Shown here piece by piece: positions 37,601-49,600 of a stretch of 64,000 bases of DNA. The DNA lies in NCBI GenBank assembly GCA_034008185.1, contig CM067081.1, positions 30,192,806-30,256,805 of the forward strand, written 5' to 3'. The notes below the pieces were generated by a model. It was not told the origin of the DNA and made no database searches. It saw only the letters and a list, made by a program, of their open reading frames with translations. A program made the translations under genes and the position numbers. Origin of the DNA: Gorsachius magnificus. Its lineage: Eukaryota > Chordata > Aves > Pelecaniformes > Ardeidae. Numbering within the stretch: the stretch's first letter is position 1; every line of letters begins with the position of its first letter.

Positions 37601-40600
37601 TACTAATGATAGCGAAGTAATGATTTCTAATAAAATTAAATGAGCAAAATTTAAAGGCATTGCCTTCTGGAGGAGCTGAAAGTGACCACTGCTTTTAATT
37701 CCTGAAAGACAAAATGCAAGTTTGTTTGAGTGCTCTTCTGTATGTATTTACAGGGAGTATATTTCATACCCAGCAGTGGATGTGGTTTGTGGTTTTTTTT
37801 TTTTTTCCCTCTTTTGCCATAGCTGTACCAGTAGGAACATCCTTAACACTATCAAAGAGCAGGGGAACAAAGCGTCCAAGGGTGCTTCTGTCTTTCAGGG
37901 ATGGTCTTTTGCTCTTGTCAACATGTGTCCTAACGATCAGAATTTTTCTTAGTGTAGCTTGAGCATCCTTTACAGTTACATCTCAAGTTGGACCTGCAGA
38001 AATGAAGCAGAATTAATACAGTAACAGCACCCCGGAGATATGGAAGTCTGTTGTTGCTCTTCTGTTCAATAACAAAGCTTTTCAGTCACTTTCAAATGTC
38101 TTTTCTTTGGGTTTGGCTTTGGAGAGGCTTTTCAGAGTTGATGTTGGAAGTGATCATATCCCACTGGCTATGACAACAGTATTTTTACTTCCTGTGTAAA
38201 GTTCTTATCATGGACTAAGGTGGTATATTTTTAGTTCTTTTAAAACTTACGTACAAGAGAACCGACAGAACGTTGTTTTTGGAAAGCCTGTGAAGCCAGC
38301 ATGGAACCTGGAGGCAAGTTTTCTCAAAGCTTTGTCATTCAGATGAACATTTGCATTCTTACCAATGAAATCAGCTTTATCACTATGGGAACACTGTCAT
38401 TTGCCCTCATGTGAAGCAGTCAAGCTTAAACCCTGTTTCAGAACTCTTGCTGAATTCTTCAGATGTCCTGTTCCTTTGTGGAATTTAATATGGGTTTTGC
38501 AGATAAAGAGCCTTACCCGCTCAGCACTACCTTGTCTCTGATGGATGTGGTTCCCCAGACTGGAGACAGAAATGATGCAGTCTATGCAATTATCTCCACC
38601 AGCACAAGTTAATAGGATTTTCAGTCCTGTCCCTTCTGGCACTGACTTCAGTGCTGATGTACTGAAGAGTGCCAGCATCAGTTCTGTGTCTAGCATGGCA
38701 TGCTGACCAGATTCTTCCCTGGATTCACTTGTCCCAGTCATAACTTGAGGAAGGGATGTTCTCATACTGTTGGAATACCATCATTAATTATTGGTCTCAT
38801 GCTATGGATTTCTCTTGGGGTGGCTTTTACTTCTGGCCTGATCGCTCAGATTTGGTCTTAGCCCTTCCCTGATCTTTCCTTTAACAAGAGTTTAATTGCT
38901 TGAGGAGATTTATCTTATTCCTCTTTATGACATAAATGTCATACTTCTCCAGTTTTGCAGCTACTGGACCATCTTTCCTTGTCTTCCTTCTACATACCCT
39001 CTGTTTTAAGAGGAAGCATTAAATTTGCAAGACACAAACTAAGTTATTGACCAATTGATACATTCTGATAATTGATTATGCAAACAAAAAGCATGAGCAA
39101 TACCACTTGCTTTCTGTATGTTGTCATTCTTCTGATCTTCCAGTTATAAGAGACTCTTACAGGGGGAATCAGTGATTTTTCTTTTTCTTTTTTTTTTTTG
39201 ACTCCTCATCCCAGAACTGTTTGGCATTGTCACATTGATCCTTCCCAGGGTTGATCATCTTGCATCCCTGCTATAATAACTGTAACAAGTGGCAAGGTCC
39301 TGCTTACTTTCAAGAGTAATCAGGAACTGTTAATGTTCCATAATATTTTTAATTGTAGTTCATCCAGCTAAAATCTTGATTTCTAAATAAATTCTGTAAA
39401 CAAATATGGGGCAGATCTCATTAGATGTATGTTCCCATCCTTCCTTATTCATGTTATTCCTGTTAGCAGCAGTTGCCAGGATCACAGCATTTGGCACTGA
39501 GCCCCAGAGCTCTTGATGTGTGAATTCTGTGTAACTACCAGCTCAGTGTTAACACTAGCATCAGAATGGCCAAGTATTTCATGTCGTTGACCTGGTGTGT
39601 CAGTTGACCTCGTGTCTCTTTCTGATCTTAAGTTTTTTCCTATGGAAGAACAATTTGTGGCTTTCTGTCTCTGTTATAACTGCATATGATTGAATGGAAA
39701 AAGGTAAGAAAACATAACACTGTTGTTGAGTTTCTCAGTCCATCAAGGGCTTGTTTTCTCAGCTGGGCTTAAATCTTGTTGCCCATCCTTAGTCCTTCAG
39801 TCCTCTGAGGATGAAGTGGGAATGTTAAATGTGTCCTGTGTATTTTTGTGGGTACCAGAAAAACCTGCAAGGAAAGTTACTTGCAGATAGATTTTTTTTT
39901 TTTAAAAGATTTTTTTAGATCCCAAAAGACAAATAAGTTGACTGTGTCTGTGGATATTTTTATTGAGTACCTAATTGTGTAACAATCTTTTATGAGATTT
40001 CCCAACGTGGAGCTGCCTGTAATTACCTGGGTACTAAAGCTTAAGCAGTGTACTGCTGTCCATTGTAATGTGTGAGCCTGTGTGTGCAATTGTTGCAAGA
40101 AGAGCACTGCACTCTTTCACCAACTACCGTGTCACTGCAGAGTTCTCTAATGCTGATCTAGCTTTTGTTCAGCCTAGTGTCTCTAGGATCCTCTGATGTT
40201 TTTTGAGGATTTCAGGCTGTGCTGCTTCTTATGATTGCATAAATGTATATAGAAACAAGGACTCAGTATAAACAAAAAACCTCTGTTCTCCAGTAACAGG
40301 GTTCTTTCAGATCTCTTTGGTAACAGGTTGTCCTCCCACCCCACTCAGTTCTTGAACATTTTAGTGGATTTGAAGGCAGGGAAGAGGGGCATAAGGCACA
40401 CATTGCTATGTTATTGTAGCATTATGACATTTGGGAATGGTAGGGTTTGTGTGTGCTCCTACAAACTCTAGTGGTGAGACAAAACAGCTGTTTTTTAGTA
40501 CTAAGCTGGGAAGACACTTCTATGTGATTATATATAGACAACATGTTGAGGACCATTGCTGGTAAATAACCTCCCCTTAAATTGTTCAGTCTATCTTTTT

Positions 40601-43600
40601 CTCATCAACTAGTATGAAGGACAAAGAGGAAAAGATGTGCATGCCTTCATATAGACATACATGTGGGGAAAGAGAAATGAAATGCAAGATGTGTTTCTAG
40701 GCCCATCTTATTTTCTGCTAGGTATGCAGTTGCTGTGGTAATACAACACCAGTTTAAAAAAAAAAAGTAACTGGAGGTGAGAAGACCAAATTACTAATGT
40801 CTGTGGAGAATGAGGCCTGGCTTGAATCTACAACTTATCCACTAACACGGATGTTAAATTTAACTGGAATTAAACTGTAAGAAAGAAAGTGAAGACATTT
40901 GGCTTGATGCTGATGGCTCTGCATGTCATCTGACAGTTTGAAAACATTTCTGATAGTAATGTGTACATAATGCAGTGGCCTGCCCCTGAGTACTGTTTGA
41001 TTTTGGGGTTCTCTTGATATAACCAGCTGAGCCAAAGGAAGGTTTTTTAGTTTGAGATAAACTGAACTCAGGATAGTGTTGGTGCAGGGTCTGGTGGGAT
41101 ACTTTATTTATATAAATATCTCTCTCTCAAAACAAAAGAAAAAGTGTATATGCTGCCTGAATAAAAAAGTGCTGTTATATAGGTATGTTTTGCAGATGAA
41201 ATGTACTCTTCAGACCTAGCAAGTCTGCTGTTCAGTGAGATGTAAGTAGGAAAGTTTGGGTAATGTCATTCCTTAATAATAGCCCCAAGTGAGGATGGCA
41301 TAGTGCTTGCAATTGAGTCCTCTTACAGTTAAGATTCTAGGCTGCTTACTGAGAATGTGGCCATTCTTTTAACTCAGTTTCCTTTGCCAGATAGGCATTG
41401 CTGGCTCTCTGTGTGAAAAGGGAAAATACATGCATGTGAATCAGTAATAAAACAGGTACATAGCTGAGTGCCCTTTGATCAGTTTCACAACATTTGGGGA
41501 AAATAGTGCTCTTCTCACATGTGCACATCTGCTTGCATCAGCAAAAGCAGAAATTCAGGAGGAAGCATCAGGTGCGCTGGAAAGTCCAAAGTGTTCTGAT
41601 TCTTGCTCACATGTTACAAGGGGGGTTGTTGTGTTTGTTCCCGTCTTTGAGATTGTATCAATAAATTGATTATTTTTCAAATACAAAGACATGTATTTTT
41701 CCCAATATGTGAGATGCTTGCAATTACATAAATTGAAATAGCTGAGGTTTCTGGTTTGGAAATTAGGTTTAATGCTTTCAAGTTTATCTCTTAAAATCAA
41801 GCAAACAAATTTCAACAGCTTGTTGCAAACTCCTTAACTAACCACTATGAACTAAAAATGAAGCCAGTTTGTCATGGGTGCTTTTGTGGGCTTGCACCAA
41901 GATTTGGAACAGACTAGTAGTTTCCTTCGCTAACATAGAGTTGAGATTGAGAATTGGGATTTTTTGAATGCTGCATGAGAAGGAAAGTGTTTGGGAAACT
42001 GTTGAGTTTGCTTCAGCTTTTGGGCTTAACCCTTGTATTTGGCTAGGTAATGGAACTGTTTGCACCAGTTGAGTAATTGCTTTGGGGATCTCTTTTTCCC
42101 CTTTATGGCTGCAGTGATCCAGATGAAATGAGAGTTTTGCTTGTACCAACAGTGGTATCATCAGCCAGGGATCTATCACAGTTTTCTGAAACTTGCAATT
42201 ACTTGTTATAAGTCTTGTCTATCTGTTCAGGGCTTCTGTAGTTGAATGTTTTGATAAGCTTTCTTTTTTCCACTAATCTCTGTGTCAGGTATCTGGGTGC
42301 AAAAAGAGAGAGTAGAGTCTTCTGAATGCCTTGTACTGTCCCTTAGAAGCTTAAAGTGTTGATTATCTTTTTCTTGTTTCAGTTAATAGTTATAAAACTA
42401 CTGCTGACCCTGGGAATTTTCTGTTAGACACTCTGGCTGTTGCTGTTAGTGGTTAATAAAAAATACCCTGAGCATTGCTGTATCTTTAGTGCAGCATGCT
42501 TGAAGTCTGAAGCTTGAATCTCTTTACTGTCTCTTCTGGGAATTAAAGCAAAAAGAAATGCTCCCATGTATTGTATGTCCCTGGGTGATATCTTCAATAT
42601 TTTGAACTAAAACTTTAGTGTAGTTCTTCCCAGACAGAGGCAACACAATGGCACACAGCAAGCAATTCTTCTACAACTCCCTGAAAGGAGGCTGTAGCGA
42701 GGTGGGGGTCGGCCTCTTCTCCCTGGTAACAGATGATAGGACGAGGGGGAATGGCTTGAAGCTGCGCCAGGGCAGGTTTAGCCTAGACGTTAGGAAAAAC
42801 TTCTTCACCGAGAGGGTTGTCAGGCTCTGGAATGGGCTACCCAGGGAGGTGGTGGAGTCCTCATCCCTGGAGGTCTTTAAAAGAAGGATAGATGAGGTGC
42901 TTAGGGACATGGTTTAGTGGTGGGATGGCAGTGCTAGGTTAACGGTTGGACTCGATGATCTTAAAGGTCTTTTCCAACCGAGGTGATTCTATGATTCTAT
43001 GATTCTATATGGATAGCCATGGCTGTAGTTATCTATTACCTAAAAGTGAGAACTCGTTTTGCATTTCTGTGTTGATTTTAGTCTTAATCTCTGCTTTTCA
43101 CTTGAAACACAGGCATGAGTTTAGTTGTGAGATATACCCAAGTTATGTAAAATCTCTGCCTTCTGATTCTATAACATAACTACCACATTAGTTCACTTGT
43201 TGAAGCTGAGTTATTTGGAGGAGGTGATCCTGGCAGCTAGATATTTTTGAGCAGCTGTGCTCAAGTTATATTTCTTCTGCAGGGACCTTAGATTAATATT
43301 ACCTTTTCATTCAGTTGTGCTTTTATCTTGAAGAGTTGAGGAAAAGACTGAACTGAGAATGGTTCTATTCTGCAGAAAACTGTTTGAACGAAAGAATGCT
43401 ACAGTGCAGCAGTTCTTACTGCTGAAATTCTAAAGAAAATATTCTGTTGATTCTGAAGTTTAGATCAGTTTCTAAATGTGGTTGTTCCCACTTGGTTTGT
43501 AACTCTCAACTTGGTGCATCATGTTGCCTTGACATGTTTGAAGTGTTGATTAAATGATGGGTGTCTTGCTTGTAATGTACAGTATCTGAATCAAAGTATC

Positions 43601-46600
43601 TGGGGAGAGGTTGTAAGTATGTTTATATAGAGTGAGTTGCCATCACTATGTTACCTGAACTTTTTAAAAGCAGTATATTCACAGATTTAAATTCCTTTTC
43701 AGCTCCATTTACCTCTCAATTCCCCTCTACCTGGAAGTGAGTTGACTAAGGAACCCTTTCGATGGGATCAGAGGTTATTTGCTTTGGTTCTCCGTTTGCC
43801 TGGTATTACAGCACCAGAATCAGAGCAAATGACAGGGGTACCGGTGGATGACTCTGCAATCACACCCATGTGCGAAGTCACAGGAGGTGAGTTCCCTGGT
43901 TTCCTTTGAGAAGTCAATACTTTTGAAAATGAATTAATTTTACCTCTATTAATCACATACACATTGTGGAATAAGTATTTCTAAGTTCTTATATTACTTG
44001 TAAAAACTCAGAACTCTGATATAATAAAACTAAAGACACTTACTGTATTAGAGTGACAGACAAATTAATGTAACCTGTCTTGAAAGAGCATGAATCTGCT
44101 TTCTTTAGTAGTTTTTTTAGAAGAGAAAACTTACTTTTCTCTAACACAGCTTGGTATCGCAATTAGAAATTGTAAGAACTGAATCTGTTCTCCAGTACAG
44201 TTTTGCTAAATTCCTGTTATACTCTGCTCTAAAGAAGCCAAAAGTGAAGGAAGTGGGTTGGGTTGGGTTTTTTCCTTCCAGAGCATGCAGAGTTTCTGCA
44301 ATGCAGAATGCATAATAATTCTGTAAAATTGATACTTTTCTCTCCATCATAACTCAAAATCTCATAGAAATCATATTCCAGATCAAATTTGGGCATTAAT
44401 TTTATAATTTGTTTGTAAGAATTTTTGCTTACAACACATATTAAAAACATAACAATTCTTCTGATGCTTGAGAGGGCATGTGATAGAGAGCAAAAGGCTA
44501 TAAAAAGCATTCCAAAAGGATTTGATTCCACTGCTTTCTGACTGTAATGTAGGGTATACCAACAGTGCTTTGACTGAAATTTGTGGACAGTTAAGTGTTG
44601 ATGTCTGTCACAAGGGGGAGCCCATTTTCCATGAATGCAACCAAGAATTTGAGTTAGTCATTAAGGGGCTAAAACCCGCACATTGCCAATGAGGTGCATG
44701 TAATACTGTCACCGGCTGCCTTGCTGCTTAAACAGAGAGGGAGTGTTCGGGAGAAGCTTTAAATCAGTGATCCATACGTAAGTCAATGTGTGTGGTGGGT
44801 GAACAGCTTTGAGTGATCCAACTTAGAATAAGGGCAGAAACACTGAACAACCTTAACCTTGACTGTTTCATTCTAGGTCGATCATATTGTGTGTGCTCTC
44901 CAAGAATGCTGAATCAGTGTCTTGAGTCATTGGTGCAAAAAGTGCAAAGTGGAGTGGTAATAAATTTTGAAAAAGCTGGACCGGATCCCTCACCAATTGA
45001 TGGTACTTGAAGTTTTTTACACTATGGTATCAAATCACAGGGATATGAATTTCAATACAATTTAGTGAACTTAACGTAACAGTTGCCAAAACAAAAGGAA
45101 AACTGTTGCAATTTAAGAGACAGTACTACAAAAAGGATCTGCTATGTCTGAAATTCTGTGGTCCTTTTTCAAAATACTGACTATAGCTTCTAGACAGTGT
45201 GTAAAACCTCTACATTTGGTCATGTTACTCAGGTAGTCTTAAATGCAGTTTTTCACATTAAGCATTGTTAAATGGGTTCATGAGTTTTAAGCAATAGTTT
45301 TCAACCAGCTAGAGATGCAAGTAACTAGATATGGAAACACTGTGGGTTTATATGCTTATCCTTTTTCGTTTAATGTAGTGAAGTGGCTGCATTAAGAGTT
45401 AAAATAGCAAATACAACTGTGCAGCCTTAACTTCTCTTTCTAAATGTCTTAGCTAGGTTTGTCTTAGGATGTTACTGGGAACTGTTTGTGGGATTTCTTT
45501 AATCCTGCTTTCCTGCAATAAAAAGTTAGTCCAGCAGTATTAGTTGTGTGTGTAATTTTTTTTATGCATGGAGATTTGAAGGTTATCTGGTAATAACAGT
45601 AGGAGGAGAAAGAAACTGATTATTATTAAGGACTCCAGATAATTGGCTTTCTTAGCTCTGATCCTGTAAACATTCAATGCTTATTTGGTTTCTTATAGTT
45701 TCTGGGTTTTTGCAAAAATGCTTACTGACAACTATCTGCTATTCTTAGAAATAATATGAACTGCAGGAAGAACTTCCCTGGGGGTATAGTTCTTAAACTC
45801 TTCACAGAAGTTGTTTAATTTTCATTCTGAGTTTTAACACTATTTTGACTCATAAAGCCTTTTTCTTCTGTAGATGGGCAGGTGGATATATCTAGACCCT
45901 TTGGACCCCAACCTTGGCACAGCTGTCACAAACTTATTTATGTCAGACCAAACCCTAAAACGGGGGTTCCTATAGGTCATTGGCCTGTTCCTGAATCCTT
46001 TTGGCCAGATCAAAATTCTCCAACGCTGGTATGTACTGAAAATAGATAAAGCAAAGGGTTTGTGCATGGGGGAATATTCCAGGATTTCCTATTCACCAAT
46101 TTTTAAATCTTGAGATATGTACTTCGTTGTAGCAAGTGTAAAAGCAGCATGACTCAAGAAAGAATGATGCATGTAAACCTGTGTAGCAGTTAGCTCAGAT
46201 AAATTACTGATGCGCAAATAATACTATGGGGTTTGCTTTTTAGCAACTTTGAAGCATTAAGGAACTGCCTGTAACACATTTATTTGTTGACCTAGTACAT
46301 GCACGTAGTGTTTCTGTTTGAACCCTGTTAAAATATCAAACCAGAAACAAGGTGGCACTTTGATAATAGACTATCAAATTCTATTTCCTTGCAGATGGTA
46401 TTAATAGAAAATAGTATGATTGTCCCAATTCTGAATCCTTGTGATAGTTCTGCCTTCATTCTAGCAGGTGAATATAATTTCATCTGCTGTTCAGTGTACC
46501 CTTTCCTTCAGTTTATCCCAAGTAGAGAAAAAAATCACCTTGTTTTTTTAAATGCTATCCACAGAATTAATTTTATTCTTTTTCATAAAAAAATGTACGC

Positions 46601-49600
46601 CATTGCCTTTTGTTTGATCTAAGAACTAATCATTAGTATAATGTATTTTTGTATTTCTGCTAATCTTTGAAAATTATTGAAGTAGAAATAATTCAGTTAT
46701 ATAATTGTTCCCTACATTTCATGATGATTTTTGTTGAATTTTTCTGAGGTTTTTTTACCTGAAACTAGTGTGCTGACTAGCAAACTCATTGAACTTTTAA
46801 TAAATTTTATCTCCTTTGTTTGAAAAATATGTAAAGTCCTTTGAAATACAGGTTGTTGAGGAATGATACAAGTGTGAAATTCTAGTCACATTTACAGGTT
46901 TGATATTGCTGGTGTCTGGCCACATTCATTGAAGGATGTGGATGCCGTTCTGAACTACAAAGCAAGCTAGCATACATAAATAAAAGTGTATCTTCTGTAG
47001 TCATTAAAAAACAAATTGTCATTGTGTACTGGATATTAAAAATCTGCTCTGTAGGAAAACTGTCCTGTGAACTCCTTGTAATTGCTATCAATGGCATATC
47101 TCCCTCCATTCACTGCATAGAGTCAGTACAGTTTGTCTGCAACTGCCAATCTTGATTGAGATTGCTAAAATAGATCTTGCCAAGTGAAGAGTTGTTGAAC
47201 TAAATCTGCTAAAAACATCAAGTTGACTTACCCGAATGGTGAGAAGATGAGAAAAAATTCTTCTCAGTTTTAGCATGTATAGCTCTCATAACTGCATAAA
47301 GCACTGGATTATTGCATGTGCAGCTAAATTCCTGTTGACATCAATTGGAATTCCACATTGAACCTTCCTTATGCAATGTTGGGGAGCTAAGTTTGCTGAT
47401 AGCGTTTCAAGACTTGTATTTCCTTACTGTTCTGAAAATACAGTGTTAAAACTTAGCATATATTGTAATTCTTGTCTACTTAAGAGTCCACATTTAGATA
47501 TTTTTCTTTTCTTCCCTGTTACCTGATCCACAGTGGAGTTGTCTCAAACAGTCCTACCCCAACAACTGTTTCATGTACTGTAGGTAATGATACTATTATG
47601 GCTTTCTTAAATGTATATGAAAGTCTGCTAATAATTATGTTGGCAGATCAACATGTAAGGGGCTGCTCCCACTGCTCTGAGGTAAAAATAGTTCTGCTGT
47701 CCAGCCAAGGGTTCTTGGACTTCTCAAGTCTTAGCATTGAACTTCTTTTGCAGCCTTTTTATTCCTAGTATAACTGCTTCATGGCTCGGTCACAAACTCC
47801 ACCACAACTATTTATTGGAGGCATCTTCTTTGAAGAGAATTGCGGTTCCTTCAGTTGGTTGCGCCTCCTGTTTTGTGTGCACTTGGACAGTATGCCTTCC
47901 TCAGAGTGGAGGCACTAAAGGCAAGACCAGCTCTGTGGGCAGATGACATTTTGGTGGCTCATCCTAAAAGGAGAAGAGGCTAGAGCTTATAGATATAGAA
48001 AAATTACTTTCAAGGTGAGGTGGTAGGAAGGTTCAAGAAACCCTGTGTTTCCCTAGTTGATCTTATGTATTTATTAGTTACCTTCTTGTAAAGAGAGTAA
48101 ATGGAAGGAGGCTTCCCAACTGAGCTCTTCCCCAGATTCTAAGTGGCCTTGGAGGAGGCTCAGGGTAAGTATAAGCGCTTACGTTCCTCTCCTGAAAACC
48201 TTTCAGTGGAGGGCGTACAGCTCCAATTTTTATCACGCACAAAAAATCATCTTTCCCTTTCAGCAAAAGAAATTTCAAGTCTGTTGTTAACTGACACTTG
48301 AAACTCGAGGCACAAAAGCCTTTTCCCTGTGATTAATAAAAAGATTAAAATCCATACACTTAAATTGCTTGAACTGAAATGATTTTTCCACAGGCCAAGT
48401 TAAAATGTGAGTTCTTCTAAAGCTTCTTTTTTCTGAATTCATGCTGCTCTTGGTCATTATAATTCAGTTTGCATTTTGTAACTGTTAAATTTTCCAAGAA
48501 GGAAAGTGCTGGAGGAAGTCAGCAAATGCAAAAGTACAGTGCCTGCTTCTGTGGGGAATAAAAACGGGCATGCCCCAAGAGTAGTGTTGAAGATAATTTT
48601 TTTTTGTCCCCACTGGGATTTACTTCCATTTGCAAAGTGTTTGTGTATATGCAAGAAGTTTTACTTGCATGCTGTTATAGACTTACTAGGTAAAATAATT
48701 GGCATTTATTTAGAAAACAAGATTCTTTCAGATTAAGACAGCACTAACGTCATAAATTAATTGCTTAGGACTCATTAACAGTATATATGAATCCTGTATT
48801 GAATAAGCTCCTTAAATATGTGTGTTCTCAAATAACCTGTATTACTTTAGTTGTTGTAGCACAATTGCATTTTAATCATTGTGCAGACTTGTTAATGGTG
48901 GAATGTTTGTGTTTAGCCACCTCGCACATCTCATCCTGTGGTGAAATTTTCCTGTACTGACTGTGAACCGATGGTCATTGACAAACTGCCTTTTGATAAA
49001 TACGAGTTAGAACCCTCACCACTGACCCAGTTTATCCTGGAAAGAAAATCCCCTCAGACCTGCTGGCAGGCAAGTAGAGTGCATACTGAATTGAAGTTAT
49101 TTATGGAATGCTGTTTTTAATAGACTTTATTTTATAATCAAAGTAGGATGTAAAATTTCAGCACGTGGTATTTTGGATTTACATAACAATATAATGTGTT
49201 TTATTGCAGGTATATGTGAGCAATAGTGCAAAATACAGTGAACTTGGTCATCCTTTTGGTTACTTGAAAGCTAGTACAGCGCTGAATTGTGTGAATTTAT
49301 TTGTGATGCCTTACAATTATCCCGTCCTTCTTCCACTACTAGGTAAATACCACTTCATAAACATTTTCTTAGGTGGTAGGCAATTGAAAAATTGATGTCA
49401 TCTAGATAGATTACTGCAATTAATGCCAGTATTAATCGCACACCTGTAGAAAGGTAGAATGGTGAGCAATGTATTTGTCATCAGTAACTTGTTGCACTTG
49501 TCACCAACTGGCTGACCTCCATGACTCAGACTCCATGTGTAAGATGATTTACTTAATCATCCTTTCGGGTATGTTTTGGCTTCACTTCTTTCATTATTTT

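Larger units (their letters stand above)
35370..43702 (+). other. INTS6 intron 4 (8.3 kb)
   Basis: Bounded by GTAAGA and TTTTCAG. It holds an old CR1 fragment (about 36789-37172), a degenerate coding-like stretch on the minus strand (about 37807-39640) beside a poly(T), and a young CR1 3' end (about 42670-43010), each listed separately. The rest is AT-rich and featureless to me. Confidence 0.8.

Noticed and set aside
41838..42179. Minus-strand open frame of 113 codons in intron 4
   Set aside because: No protein similarity that I can recognise and no companion fragments; probably chance.
49070..49080. Use of the GT at 49074 as the exon 8 donor
   Set aside because: It would insert four bases and break the otherwise conserved frame into exon 9.
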